Positions 40,590-49,971 of a stretch of 64,000 nt of DNA are shown here, piece by piece (position 1 is the first letter of the stretch; each line of letters starts with the position of its first letter). The position numbers and the translations under genes are program-made. The notes below the pieces were generated by a model. It was not told the DNA's origin. It searched no databases and saw only the letters and a program-made list of their open reading frames with translations. Origin of the DNA: Actinomycetospora lutea (GTDB lineage Bacteria; Actinomycetota; Actinomycetes; Mycobacteriales; Pseudonocardiaceae); NCBI RefSeq assembly GCF_028737205.1, contig NZ_JAQZAL010000012.1:121399-185398 (forward strand), written 5' to 3'.

Positions 40590-42179
40590 TCAGACGGGGC
40601 TGACGGGGTGGTGACGGCGCCCGCGGGTGCGGGTCCAGCCGTCGGCGTGCCGCAGGCGCGTGACCAGCTCGCCGCGCAGCTCCTCGCCGGGAACGACGGC
40701 GTCGACGACGAGCTCGTCGCCCATGCGCAGCAGGTTGATCTCCCCGCGGTGCTCCTCGACGCGGGCGGCGACGAAGGCCTCGCGCTCCTCCGGGTCGGCG
40801 ATCTCGGCGATCTTGCCCGCGTACACCGCGTTGACCGACGCCTCCGGGCCCATCGCGCCGATGAACGCGCTGGGCAGCGCGAGCGTCGCGCGCGGCTCGA
40901 ACCCGGGCGCACACATGGCGTAGAAGCCCGCGGCGTAGGCCTTGCGCAGCACGACCGTGAACTTCGGGACCTCGGCCGACGACATCGCGGTGATCATCTT
41001 GGCGCCGTGGCGGATGATGCCCTGGCGCTCGACGTCGACGCCGACCATGAAGCCGGGCACGTCCTGGAGGAACACCAGCGGGACGTTGAACGCGTCGCAG
41101 AGGCTGATGAACCGGGCGGCCTTGTCGGCGGAGTCGACGTGGATCGCGCCGCTGCGCACCCGCGGCTGGTTGGCGACGAGCCCGACGACCCGCCCCTCGA
41201 GGCGCGCGAACCCCACGACGATCTCGGGCGCCCAGTCGGGCTTGACCTCGAAGAACGAGCCGCCGTCGACCAGCCGGTCGATCACCGCGGTGACGTCGTG
41301 GCCGACCGTCGGGTCCTCGGGCACGAGGCCGTCCCAGCCGGTGGCCTCGGGCTCGCGCGCCGGGGCGCTCGGCGGGGGTGCGTCGAAGTGGGCGGGGAGG
41401 TACGAGAACAGCAGCCGGGCCGCCGCGATCGCCTGCCAGTCCTCGTCGAACACGGCGTCGCCGCACCCGGAGACCTCGGCGTGCATGCGCGCGCCGCCCA
41501 TCTCCTCGGCGGTGGTGCGCTCGCCGGTCACCTTCTCGGCCACCCGCGGCGACGCGAGGTACATCGACGCCTGCCCGTCGACCATGCCGACCCAGTCGGT
41601 GAAGGCGGGCATGTACGCCCCGCCGGCGGCCGACGGCCCGTGCAGGCAGCAGATCTGCGGCACGCGCCCGGACAGCGCGACCTGCAGGTGGAAGATCCTC
41701 GAGGCGCCGCGGCGGCCGGGGAAGAAGCCCATCTGCTCGGTGAGCCGCCCGCCCGCGGAGTCGACGAGGTAGAAGACGGGGAGCAGGTCGCGGTCGGCGC
41801 GCTCGAGGATGCGGATCTGCTTCTCGCACGTCCGCTCGCCCCACGAGCCGGCCTTGACGCCGAAGTCGTGGGCGATCACGGCGACCGGGCGCCCGTCCAC
41901 GGTGCCGACGCCGGTGACGACGCCGTCGGCGGGCATCCCCGGCGTGCTTGCCGAGGCCAGCACGCCGTCCTCGACGAAGCTGCCCGGGTCGAGGAGCACG
42001 TCGAGCCGGTCGCGCACCGGCAGCTTGTCCGGCCACCGGCCGGTGTCCCCGCCCCGCCGGGCCCGCTGCGCGGCCGCGAGCACGTCCTCCCCCGAGGGAG
42101 GTGCCGGCGCCCCGGGGGGATGGGGCGCCGACACCTCCCACGCGGGAGGTGTGCCGCGGGCGGTCTCGGTCTCGGTCAC
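40590..42179 (-). CDS. Acyl-CoA carboxylase carboxyltransferase (beta) subunit
   Basis: A 529-residue carboxyltransferase. It has the two crotonase-like domains; oxyanion segments include DSAGGRLTEQMGFFPGRRG, GPSAAGGAYMPAF and SGAIHVDSADKAARFI. It transfers CO2 from biotin to a short acyl-CoA and so needs a biotinylated alpha subunit, which is not in this window. The family includes methylcrotonyl- and propionyl-CoA types. The start overlaps the acyl-CoA dehydrogenase stop by 4 bp. The 20-bp gap to the synthetase supports one operon. Confidence 0.87.
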   Translation of the reverse strand: MTETETARGTPPAWEVSAPHPPGAPAPPSGEDVLAAAQRARRGGDTGRWPDKLPVRDRLDVLLDPGSFVEDGVLASASTPGMPADGVVTGVGTVDGRPVAVIAHDFGVKAGSWGERTCEKQIRILERADRDLLPVFYLVDSAGGRLTEQMGFFPGRRGASRIFHLQVALSGRVPQICCLHGPSAAGGAYMPAFTDWVGMVDGQASMYLASPRVAEKVTGERTTAEEMGGARMHAEVSGCGDAVFDEDWQAIAAARLLFSYLPAHFDAPPPSAPAREPEATGWDGLVPEDPTVGHDVTAVIDRLVDGGSFFEVKPDWAPEIVVGFARLEGRVVGLVANQPRVRSGAIHVDSADKAARFISLCDAFNVPLVFLQDVPGFMVGVDVERQGIIRHGAKMITAMSSAEVPKFTVVLRKAYAAGFYAMCAPGFEPRATLALPSAFIGAMGPEASVNAVYAGKIAEIADPEEREAFVAARVEEHRGEINLLRMGDELVVDAVVPGEELRGELVTRLRHADGWTRTRGRRHHPVSPV

Positions 42180-43339
42180 GGCGCGAGGCGCTTGCCGAGG
42201 ATCTCGAGCTGGATCTCGTCGGTGCCGCCGCCGATGCGCAGGATGCGCACGTCGCGGTGGTGGCGCGCGACCGGCGTCTCCTCGAGGTAGCCGGCGCCCC
42301 CGAAGAGCTGGACGGCCTCGTCGACGATCCAGGCGGCCGCCTTGGCCGCGAAGTACTTGGCCGCGGCGACCGAGCGGTCGGCCTCGGGGTGGCCGCGGTC
42401 GAGGCGGTCGGCCGCCTTGTAGGTCATCACCCGGGCCGCCTCGAGCTCGATCTCCATCGCGGCGAGGCGGTGGCGGATCGCCTGGCGCGCGGTCAGCGGC
42501 TCGCCCGCCACCTCGCGCCCGCGGACGTACTCGGTGACCGTGTCGAGGGCCTCGGCAGCGTGGCCGATCCCCATCGCGGCGAGCGCGACCCGCTCGAGCT
42601 GGAACGCCGACATGATCTGGTGGAAGCCGCGGCCCTCGACGCCCAGCACGGCGTCCTCGCCGAGCTGGACGCCGTCGAGGACGACCTCGCGGGTGTCCGA
42701 CGAGTGCCAGCCCATCTTGGCCAGCGGGGCGCCCATCGACAGCCCGGGCGTGCCGGCGGGCACCACGAACGTCGTGATGCCGCGGTGGCCGCCGTCGGGG
42801 TCGGTCTTGGCGCCGACCACCAGCACGTCGGCGAGGCCCGCGTTGGTGATGTACATCTTCCGGCCGTCGAGCACCCAGCCGGTGTCGGTGCGCCGGGCGC
42901 GGGTGGTGATGCCCGCGACGTCGGAGCCCGCGCCGGGCTCGGTGACGGCGATGGCGGCGATCGCCTCGCCGGCGGCCAGCGGCGCCACCCAGCGCTCGCG
43001 CTGCTCGGGGGTGCCGTGACGGACGAGGTGCGGGGCGGCCATGTACGCGCTGACCAGCGCGCTGACCGCGATGCCGCCGCAGGCGCGGGAGAGCTCCTCG
43101 GACAGCACGGCGACCGCCAGCGCCCGACCATCAGCCTCGCCGCCCTGGCCCGCGGACCCGCCGAACTCCTCGGGGGTCAGCAGCCCGAGCAGGCCCGCGT
43201 CGCCGAGCTCCTTCCACAGGCGCTCGGGCGGGCGTCCCTCGCGCTCGGCCTCCGCGACGACGGGGCGGACGCGCTGGTCGGTGAAGGCCCGGCACGTCGC
43301 CCGGAAGTCCTCGTGCACCTCGTCGAGGTCGTGGGACAC
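42176..43339 (-). CDS. Acyl-CoA dehydrogenase
   Basis: A 387-residue FAD enzyme. It has VTEPGAGSDVAGI, the KMYITNAGLADVLVV strand and LFGGAGYLEETPVARHHRD. The base glutamate at the usual YEGT site is replaced by Gly (RIGGGTDEIQ), so the base is probably the Glu in AFQLERVALA, as in isovaleryl- and long-chain-type enzymes. It is the first gene of the minus-strand operon, driven from the promoter shared with the TetR gene. Confidence 0.9.
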   Translation of the reverse strand: MSHDLDEVHEDFRATCRAFTDQRVRPVVAEAEREGRPPERLWKELGDAGLLGLLTPEEFGGSAGQGGEADGRALAVAVLSEELSRACGGIAVSALVSAYMAAPHLVRHGTPEQRERWVAPLAAGEAIAAIAVTEPGAGSDVAGITTRARRTDTGWVLDGRKMYITNAGLADVLVVGAKTDPDGGHRGITTFVVPAGTPGLSMGAPLAKMGWHSSDTREVVLDGVQLGEDAVLGVEGRGFHQIMSAFQLERVALAAMGIGHAAEALDTVTEYVRGREVAGEPLTARQAIRHRLAAMEIELEAARVMTYKAADRLDRGHPEADRSVAAAKYFAAKAAAWIVDEAVQLFGGAGYLEETPVARHHRDVRILRIGGGTDEIQLEILGKRLAP

Positions 43340-43356
43340 GCTGCTCCTTGCTTCGA

Positions 43357-43368
43357 CCGACCGGTCGG
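43357..43368. promoter_or_regulatory. TetR operator, CCGACCGGTCGG
   Basis: A perfect 12-bp palindrome lies between the divergent acyl-CoA dehydrogenase and TetR genes. It is the likely operator by which the TetR protein at 43428 controls the operon and itself. Confidence 0.65.
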
Positions 43369-43427
43369 GCGAAAGTACCCCACATCACAGACGTGCGGTC
43401 AAGGCGTGCGAGGGGGACCGGCAGGCG

Positions 43428-44030
43428 ATGGCGACACGGGGGAGCGGCGGGGGCAGTCGCGCCGACGAGCAGCGGCAGCGGATCCTCGCCGGCGCCGTCG
43501 CGGTCTTCAGCAGGCGCGGGTACCGGGCGGCCTCGATGAACGAGGTCGCCGACCAGGTCGGCCTGCGCAAGCCGACGCTCTACCACTACGTCCGGACCAA
43601 GCAGGACCTCCTCGTGGCGGTCTACGAGGAGGTCCTCGACGAGAGCCTCCGGAGCGCCCGCACGATCGTCGCCGAGGCGCCGACCACGCGGGAGGCCGTG
43701 CGCCGGCTCATCGTCGAGCGCGTCCGCTACACCTGCGAGCACCGCGACCTGCTGACGATCTGCTTCCACGAGGAGTCGGCGCTGCCGTCCGAGCTCGCCG
43801 AGCCGATCCTCGAGCGGCGCCGCGAGTTCGAGCGCGTCGTGCGCGACGCCGTGGAGGCCCACCTGCGCGAGACCGGGCGGAGCCTGCCGATGTCGGTCGG
43901 CACCTACGTCAGCACCTGCCTCGGCGCCGCGAACTGGACCTACAAGTGGTTCGACCCCGCCGGCCCCCGCTCGCCCCGCGAGCTCGGCGACGACGTCGCG
44001 TCGGTGCTGCTGGGGGTCCTGGACGCCTGA
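43428..44030 (+). CDS. TetR-family regulator of the catabolic operon
   Basis: A 200-residue regulator with the HTH RILAGAVAVFSRRGYRAAS, MNEVADQVGLRKPTLYHYV and a helical ligand domain. It is divergent to the acyl-CoA dehydrogenase operon, so it probably represses it until an acyl-CoA binds. The gene is followed by a strong hairpin. Confidence 0.87.
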   Translation: MATRGSGGGSRADEQRQRILAGAVAVFSRRGYRAASMNEVADQVGLRKPTLYHYVRTKQDLLVAVYEEVLDESLRSARTIVAEAPTTREAVRRLIVERVRYTCEHRDLLTICFHEESALPSELAEPILERRREFERVVRDAVEAHLRETGRSLPMSVGTYVSTCLGAANWTYKWFDPAGPRSPRELGDDVASVLLGVLDA

Positions 44031-44031
44031 T

Positions 44032-44071
44032 GTGAGCGAACTCCGGGGCTATGACCCCGACGTTCGCTCAC
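44032..44071. terminator. Bidirectional terminator hairpin
   Basis: GTGAGCGAAC and GTTCGCTCAC are perfect 10-bp arms, and the inner TCCGGGG/CCCCGA extends the stem to a 4-base loop. It lies between the converging TetR and crotonase genes and can end both. Confidence 0.75.
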
Positions 44072-44077
44072 GAGGGC

Positions 44078-44890
44078 TCACTCCGCGTCGCGGAACACCG
44101 GGGCGCGCTTCTCGAAGCCCGAGGTGACCGCCTCGACCTGGTTCGGGCTCCCGATCAGCGCGCCGATCTCGGTCTGCTCGGCGGCGAAGCCGGTCGCGAG
44201 GTCGACCCGGCCGGCGACGTCGAGCAGGCGCTTGGCCGCCCGGACGGCGTGCGGGCTGCGCCCGGCGATCTCGCGGGCGAGGGCGAGCGCCGCGTCGCGG
44301 GGCGCGGGGTCGGTGCGTGTGCAGAGCCCCAGCGCGGCGGCCTCGGTGCCGCTGACGATCCGCGCGGTCAGCGTGAGCTCCTTGGCGACGTCGCGGCCGA
44401 CGAGCTCGGGGAGCACCTGGGTGCCGGTCATGTCGGGGATCAGGCCCCACTTGACCTCCATGACCGAGAGCCTCGCGTCCGGGGCGACGATACGGATGTC
44501 GGCGCCGAGCGCGATCTGCAGCCCGCCGCCCAGCGCGTTGCCCTGGATCGCGGCGATCACCGGGACCTCCTGCTCCGCCCACACCCACGCCGCCCGCTGC
44601 CCCGTGGCGCGCGCCGGCCCGTCCGAGGGCGGGAGCTGCGCCGACGCCGACAGCCGCTCCCCGTCCGCCATCGCGCGGAAGGAGCCGAAGTCCAGCCCGG
44701 CGCAGAAGTCGGGACCCTCGCCCGAGAGCACGACGACCCGCACGGCGGGGTCGGCCTTCAGTCGCTCGCCGGCGCCGACGAGGCCCTCGAACATCGCGGG
44801 ATCGAGCGCGTTGCGCTTGTCGGGGCGCGCGAGCCGCACGTCGGCGACCCCGTCGACGACCTCGACCCGCACGCGCTCCTCGTTGCTCAT
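44078..44890 (-). CDS. Enoyl-CoA hydratase/isomerase (crotonase)
   Basis: A 270-residue crotonase. Oxyanion segments are GPDFCAGLDFGSF and GNALGGGLQIALGADIRI, and MEVKWGLIPDMTG follows. The ATG at 44890 is the first that belongs to the family; residues further upstream do not. It stands alone behind an inverted repeat (44904-44924), so it may be separately controlled. Confidence 0.87.
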   Translation of the reverse strand: MSNEERVRVEVVDGVADVRLARPDKRNALDPAMFEGLVGAGERLKADPAVRVVVLSGEGPDFCAGLDFGSFRAMADGERLSASAQLPPSDGPARATGQRAAWVWAEQEVPVIAAIQGNALGGGLQIALGADIRIVAPDARLSVMEVKWGLIPDMTGTQVLPELVGRDVAKELTLTARIVSGTEAAALGLCTRTDPAPRDAALALAREIAGRSPHAVRAAKRLLDVAGRVDLATGFAAEQTEIGALIGSPNQVEAVTSGFEKRAPVFRDAE

Positions 44891-44903
44891 GGCACGGGGT
44901 GTA

Positions 44904-44924
44904 CCAGCGATGCGGCATCGCTGG
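44904..44924. promoter_or_regulatory. Inverted repeat CCAGCGATG-CGG-CATCGCTGG
   Basis: Perfect 9-bp arms around a 3-base centre lie 14 bp upstream of the crotonase start. A candidate operator for a regulator not identified here. Confidence 0.5.
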
Positions 44925-45054
44925 CATCTGACGCCAGGATCGCCACATCCTCGCCGGCGCGACACGCCGGGGCGGGCGGCCGCCGATGACGCCGGCGGTC
45001 CCGGTCACCGGGCGCCGGTCCTTCCCGCGAGCCGCGCCCCGCTGGCATGCTCGC

Positions 45055-45068
45055 TGAACGGTCGTTCA
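45055..45068. promoter_or_regulatory. TetR-type operator TGAACGGTCGTTCA
   Basis: A 14-bp near-perfect palindrome lies just upstream of the acyl-CoA dehydrogenase ribosome binding site. It resembles operators of fatty-acid TetR repressors. The TetR encoded at 50451 or at 43428 might bind it. Confidence 0.5.
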
Positions 45069-45081
45069 GGAGGAGGTCGGT

Positions 45082-46335
45082 GTGGACTTCGCACTCCCGG
45101 CGGAGCTGACCCGGCGGCTCGCGGCGCTCGACGACTTCATCGAGACCGAGATCCGCCCGCTGGAGGAGCAGGACGACAACCAGCGGTTCTTCGACCACCG
45201 GCGCGAGTACGCCCGCACCGACTTCGAGAACGGCGGCGTCCCGCGCGCGGAGTGGGAGGAGCTGCTCGGCGAGATGTTCCGCCGCGCCGACGCCGCGGGC
45301 TGGCTGCGCTACGGGCTGCCGGCGGAGGTGGGCGGGTCCGACGGCACCAACCTGGACATGGCGGTGATCCGCGAGCACCTCGCCCACCGCGGGCTCGGCC
45401 TGCACAACGACCTGCAGAACGAGTCGTCGGTGGTGGGCAACTTCCCGTTCGCGCACATGCTCCTGGAGTTCGGGAGCCCGGCGCAGCGCGAGGAGTTCCT
45501 CGAGCCGATGCTCACCCGCACCGCGCGCCTCGGATTCGGTCTCTCCGAGCCCGACCACGGCAGCGACGCCACCTGGATGGAGACCCGGGCGGTCCGCGAC
45601 GGCGGCGACTGGGTGATCAACGGCGCGAAGCGCTGGAACTCCGGGATGCACTCGGCGACCCACGACGTGGTATTCGCGCGCACGTCGGGGCAGGACGGCG
45701 CCGCGCGCGGCATCACGGCGTTCTTCGTCCCCACCGACACGCCCGGCTTCTCGGTCGACTTCCACTGGTGGACGCTGAACATGCCCACCGACCACGCCGA
45801 GGTGAGCCTGCGCGACGTCCGGGTCCCCGACGACGCGATCTTCGGCGAGGAGGGCGCCGGGCTCGCCGTCGCGCAGACGTTCGTCCACGAGAACCGCATC
45901 CGCCAGGCCGCCTCGGGCGTCGGCGCCGGCCAGTACTGCGTCGACCGCAGCGTCGACTTCGCCCGCGAGCGGCACACGTTCGGCGCCCCGCTGGCGACGC
46001 GCCAGGCGATCCAGTGGCCGCTGGTCGAGCTGGCGACCGAGGCCGAGATGCTCCGCGGCCTGGTCCGCAAGACGGCCTGGGAGCTCGACCGCCGCCCGCA
46101 CATGGAGATCAGCGACCGCGTCTCGATGTGCAACTACCGCGCCAACCGCTTCGTCTGCGAGGCCGCCGACCGTGCCATGCAGGTGCACGGCGGGCTCGGC
46201 TACTCGCGGCACACCCCGTTCGAGCACATCTACCGCCACCACCGCCGCTACCGGATCACCGAGGGCGCTGAGGAGATCCAGATGCGCAAGGTCGCCGGGT
46301 ACCTCTTCGGCTTCGCGGGCCCGAACAAGCGGTGA
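45082..46335 (+). CDS. Acyl-CoA dehydrogenase, ACAD10/11-like
   Basis: A 417-residue FAD enzyme with GLSEPDHGSDATWMET, INGAKRWNSGM and a C-terminal RITEGAEEIQMRKVAGYL, with Glu at the usual catalytic site. The next gene encodes an APH-type kinase, the arrangement of ACAD10/11 and of levulinate catabolism genes. It starts with GTG and has GGAGGAGG close upstream. Its stop overlaps the kinase start by 4 bp. Confidence 0.85.
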   Translation: MDFALPAELTRRLAALDDFIETEIRPLEEQDDNQRFFDHRREYARTDFENGGVPRAEWEELLGEMFRRADAAGWLRYGLPAEVGGSDGTNLDMAVIREHLAHRGLGLHNDLQNESSVVGNFPFAHMLLEFGSPAQREEFLEPMLTRTARLGFGLSEPDHGSDATWMETRAVRDGGDWVINGAKRWNSGMHSATHDVVFARTSGQDGAARGITAFFVPTDTPGFSVDFHWWTLNMPTDHAEVSLRDVRVPDDAIFGEEGAGLAVAQTFVHENRIRQAASGVGAGQYCVDRSVDFARERHTFGAPLATRQAIQWPLVELATEAEMLRGLVRKTAWELDRRPHMEISDRVSMCNYRANRFVCEAADRAMQVHGGLGYSRHTPFEHIYRHHRRYRITEGAEEIQMRKVAGYLFGFAGPNKR

Positions 46336-47684
46336 GTGCCGACGACCTGCGCGACCGGCTCGCGCGCCGTCTCACCGAGGTCACCGGCCGGGACGTCGCG
46401 GTGGAGGGCCTGCGCCGCCTCACCGCCGGCGCCAGCCGCGAGACGTGGTCGTTCACCGCGACCGACGCCGGCGGCCGCCGCGACCTCGTGCTGCGCCGCG
46501 ACCCGCCCGGCGCCGACCGGCCGGACGGCATGGCGCTCGAGGCCGCGGCGATCGCGGCCGCGGCGCAGGCCGGCGTCCGTGTCCCGCCGCTGGTCGACAG
46601 CGGCAGCGACCCCGCGACGGTCGGAACGCCCTACCTCGTCACCGCGCACGTCGCCGGCGAGACCCTGGGCCCGCGGATCCTGCGCGAGGAGCGGTACGCC
46701 GGGGCCCGCGCGGGCCTCGCCGCCGAGCTGGGGCGCACGCTGGCCCGGATCCACGCCGTCCCGCTCGACGCCGTCCCGGGCCTGCCGCACGCCGACCCGG
46801 TCGAGGACCTCCGCACGACCTACGACGCCCTCGACGAGCCGCTGCCGACCGTGGACATCGCCCTGCGGTGGCTCGACCGCCACCGGCCCGCCCCGGTCGC
46901 CGACGCCCTCGTGCACGGCGACTTCCGGCTCGGCAACCTCATCGTCGACGAGACCGGGCTGGCGGCCGTGCTCGACTGGGAGCTGGTGCACCGGGGCGAC
47001 CCGCGCGAGGACCTCGGCTGGCTGTGCGTGAAGTGCTGGCGGTTCGGCGCGCCGCTGCCGGTCGCGGGCCTCGGGACGCTCGACGAGCTGCTCGACGGGT
47101 ACGCCGAGGTCGCCGGCGAGCGACCCGATCCCGACGCGGTGCGCTGGTGGCAGGTCCACCGCACGACGTGGTGGGCGCTGGCCTGCCGGGAGATGGCCGG
47201 GCGGCACCTGTCGGGCGTGACCCCGTCGGTGGAGCTCGCCGCCATCGGCCGCCGAGTCGCCGAGAACGAGCACGACCTGCTGCTCCTGCTCGGGGTCCCC
47301 GCCGAGGAGAGCGGCGCCGGGGAGGAGGCGCCGCGCTCGGACCTGTTCGGGCGCCCGAGCGCCGTCGACCTCGTCGACGCGGTGACGGCGTTCCTGCGCG
47401 AGGCCGTCGTGGCCGCCGACGACGAGCGCCTGGCCTACCTCGCCCGCGTCGCGGCGAACGTCCTCGGCGGCGTCGGGCGGGAGCTGCGCCTGGGGCCGGG
47501 GCACGAGCGCCGCCACCGCGAGCGGCTCGCCGCCCTGGGCTACACCGACCAGGCCGGCCTCGCCGCCGCCATCCGCGAGGGCGAGATCGACGACACCGAC
47601 CCCGCCCTGCTCGCGACCGTGCGCGCGGCGGTGACCGACCGGCTCGCCGTCGCCAACCCCCGCTACCTGACCCTGCCCGGATGA
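46332..47684 (+). CDS. APH-family phosphotransferase, 4-hydroxyacyl-CoA kinase-like
   Basis: A 450-residue kinase fold. The ATP loop is LTAGASRETWSF, the catalytic loop is VHGDFRLGNLIVD and the metal motif is LDWELVHRGDPREDL. Kinases of this kind beside acyl-CoA dehydrogenases (ACAD10/11, LvaA) phosphorylate 4-hydroxyacyl-CoA so that the dehydrogenase partner can process it. A role in antibiotic resistance is less likely given the context. The extra C-terminal helical region (about 330-450) is not part of the kinase domain. Confidence 0.82.
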   Translation: MSADDLRDRLARRLTEVTGRDVAVEGLRRLTAGASRETWSFTATDAGGRRDLVLRRDPPGADRPDGMALEAAAIAAAAQAGVRVPPLVDSGSDPATVGTPYLVTAHVAGETLGPRILREERYAGARAGLAAELGRTLARIHAVPLDAVPGLPHADPVEDLRTTYDALDEPLPTVDIALRWLDRHRPAPVADALVHGDFRLGNLIVDETGLAAVLDWELVHRGDPREDLGWLCVKCWRFGAPLPVAGLGTLDELLDGYAEVAGERPDPDAVRWWQVHRTTWWALACREMAGRHLSGVTPSVELAAIGRRVAENEHDLLLLLGVPAEESGAGEEAPRSDLFGRPSAVDLVDAVTAFLREAVVAADDERLAYLARVAANVLGGVGRELRLGPGHERRHRERLAALGYTDQAGLAAAIREGEIDDTDPALLATVRAAVTDRLAVANPRYLTLPG

Positions 47685-47697
47685 CGAGCGGAGGACC

Positions 47698-48627
47698 ATG
47701 CGCACCGTGACGACCGGGCTGGAGTTCCCGGAGGGCCCGATCGCGCTGGCCGGCGGCGACGTCCTCGTCGTCGAGATCCGTCGGGGCACGCTGACCCGTG
47801 TCGCGCCCGACGGCACGACGAGGGTCGTCGCCGAGCTCGGCGGCGGCCCCAACGGGGCGGCGATCGGCCCCGACGGGGCGGTCTACGTCGCCAACAACGG
47901 CGGCTTCACCTGGCACGACCGCGACGGGGTCACCGCGCCCGGCCACCAGCCCGACGACTACCGCGGGGGCAGCATCCAGCGCGTCGTGCTCGACGGGCCC
48001 GACGCCGGCGCGGTCACCGAGCTCTACACCGCCTGCGACGGCCGGCCGCTGCGCGGACCGAACGACATCGTCTTCGACGCCGACGGCGGCTTCTGGTTCA
48101 CCGACATCGGCAAGAGCCGCGAGCGCGACCGCGACACCGGCGCGCTCTACCACGCGCGCCCGGACGGGTCGTCGATCACCGAGGTCGTGCACCCGCTGAC
48201 CCAGCCCAACGGGGTCGGCCTGTCGCCGGACGGGTCGCGGCTCTACGTCGCGGAGACCGTCACCGGCCGGGTCTGGGCGTGGGACGTCACCGGGCCGGGT
48301 CGACTCGCGCGCGCCGCGGAGCCGGTCGGGCCCCGCGGCGCCGCGCTGCTGCACGGCCTCGGCGGCTACCAGCTGCTCGACTCGCTCGCGGTCGACGGCG
48401 AGGGCAACGTCTGCGTCGCGACCCTGATGACCGGCGCGATCAGCGTGATCGCGCCCGACGGCACGCTGCTGCGGCAGGTCCCGGTGCCCGAGCACGACCC
48501 GTACGTCACGAACATCTGCTTCGCCGGCGCGGACTCGCGCACGGCCTGGGTGACCTCGTCGGGGCGCGGCATCCTGTACGCCCTGGAGTGGGACGGCCCG
48601 GGACTCGACCTGGCGTTCACAGCATAG
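47698..48627 (+). CDS. SMP-30/gluconolactonase-like hydrolase
   Basis: A 309-residue six-bladed propeller lactonase. FPEGP, GPNDIVFD, LTQPNGVGLSPDG and LDSLAVDGEGN supply the Glu, Asn, Asn and Asp metal ligands. It would open a lactone to a hydroxy acid. GGAGGACC precedes the ATG 13 bp after the kinase stop. Confidence 0.85.
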   Translation: MRTVTTGLEFPEGPIALAGGDVLVVEIRRGTLTRVAPDGTTRVVAELGGGPNGAAIGPDGAVYVANNGGFTWHDRDGVTAPGHQPDDYRGGSIQRVVLDGPDAGAVTELYTACDGRPLRGPNDIVFDADGGFWFTDIGKSRERDRDTGALYHARPDGSSITEVVHPLTQPNGVGLSPDGSRLYVAETVTGRVWAWDVTGPGRLARAAEPVGPRGAALLHGLGGYQLLDSLAVDGEGNVCVATLMTGAISVIAPDGTLLRQVPVPEHDPYVTNICFAGADSRTAWVTSSGRGILYALEWDGPGLDLAFTA

Positions 48628-48640
48628 GAGGAGGGCGCAC

Positions 48641-49930
48641 ATGGCCTGGGACTTCTCGACCGAGCCGGAGTTCGAGGAGCAGCTCGCGTGGATGCGGACG
48701 TTCGTCCGCGAGGAGATCGAGCCGCTCGAGACCCTCGACCTCGACGGGGCGACGCTCAAGCGCGCGACCGCGCCGCTGCAGGAGGAGGTCAAGGCGCGCG
48801 GGCTGTGGGCCGCGCACCTGCCCCCGGAGCTGGGCGGGGGCGGGTTCGGCCAGGTCAAGCTCGGTCTGATGCACGAGATCCTCGGGCGCTGCGCGTACGC
48901 CCCGTCGGTCTTCGGCAACAACGCCCCCGACTCGGGCAACGCCGAGCTGCTCGCCCTCGGGGCGAACGAGGTGCAGAAGAAGCAGTGGATGGAGCCGCTG
49001 CTCGACGGCACCCTGCGCAGCGCGTTCTCGATGACCGAGCCGAACGCCGGCGCCGACCCCACCCTGCTGACCACACGGGCCGAGCGCGTCGGCGACGAGT
49101 ACGTCGTCAACGGGCACAAGTGGTTCACGTCGAACGGGTCGGTGGCCGACTTCCTCATCCTCATGGCCGTCACCGACCCGGACGCCGCCCCGCGGCGGCG
49201 GGCGTCGATGTTCGTGGTCCCGACCGACACCCCCGGCGTGGAGGTCCTGCGCGACATCCCGACGATGGAGCACCCCGAGGAGCGCACCGGTCAGCCCGGC
49301 GGGCACGCCGAGGTGGTCTACCGCGACGTGCGGGTGCCCGCCGACAACCTCATCGGCGCCGAGGGCGACGGCTTCGTGCTGGCCCAGAAGCGGCTGGGGC
49401 CCGGGCGCATCCACCACTGCATGCGCTGGCTCGGGCAGTCGCAGCGCGCGTTGGACATGCTCTGCGAGCGGGCGGTCTCGCGCTACACCCACGGCTCGGT
49501 GCTCTCCGAGAAGCAGATGGTCCAGGACTGGATCGCGACCTCGACCGCGGAGATGACCGCGGCGCGGCTGATGACGCTGCAGGCGGCCTGGAAGATGGAC
49601 CAGGGCGGCACCGAGGCGGCGCTCACCGACATCGCGATGATCAAGTTCTTCGGCGCGACGGTGCTCTACAACGTGATCGACCGGGCCATCCAGGTGCACG
49701 GCTCGCTCGGCTTCACCACCGACCTGCCCCTCGAGGGCATGTACCGCCACGCCCGCGCCGCGCGCATCTACGACGGCCCCGACGAGGTCCACAAGGTCAC
49801 CGTCGCCCGCCGGGTGCTGCGCGGGTACGAGCCCCGGGACGTGCCGAGCGAGCACGTGCCGACGCGCCGGGAGGAGGCGCGCCGGAAGTTCGCGCACCTG
49901 CTGGACGCGGCCGCCGTGGGGGGCTACTAG
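48641..49930 (+). CDS. Acyl-CoA dehydrogenase, second ACAD10/11-like
   Basis: A 429-residue FAD enzyme. FSMTEPNAGADPTLL, VNGHKWFTSNG and a C-terminal RIYDGPDEVHKVTVARRVL, with Asp at the usual Glu site, are typical of the ACAD10/11 group. AGGAGGAGGG precedes the ATG. With the enzyme at 45082 it could form a heteromer or take a different chain length. Confidence 0.86.
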   Translation: MAWDFSTEPEFEEQLAWMRTFVREEIEPLETLDLDGATLKRATAPLQEEVKARGLWAAHLPPELGGGGFGQVKLGLMHEILGRCAYAPSVFGNNAPDSGNAELLALGANEVQKKQWMEPLLDGTLRSAFSMTEPNAGADPTLLTTRAERVGDEYVVNGHKWFTSNGSVADFLILMAVTDPDAAPRRRASMFVVPTDTPGVEVLRDIPTMEHPEERTGQPGGHAEVVYRDVRVPADNLIGAEGDGFVLAQKRLGPGRIHHCMRWLGQSQRALDMLCERAVSRYTHGSVLSEKQMVQDWIATSTAEMTAARLMTLQAAWKMDQGGTEAALTDIAMIKFFGATVLYNVIDRAIQVHGSLGFTTDLPLEGMYRHARAARIYDGPDEVHKVTVARRVLRGYEPRDVPSEHVPTRREEARRKFAHLLDAAAVGGY

Positions 49931-49971
49931 TTGTCGGCAACCAGACGACTCCCCGAAGGAGGACCCCGGCG

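Noticed and set aside
37397..40603. A 1068-residue plus-strand open frame
   Set aside because: It runs antisense through the CitE-like, MaoC and acyl-CoA synthetase genes, which all have clear motifs on the other strand.
46332..47684. An aminoglycoside resistance kinase
   Set aside because: It has the APH fold, but the gene is coupled to an acyl-CoA dehydrogenase, which points to acyl-CoA metabolism.
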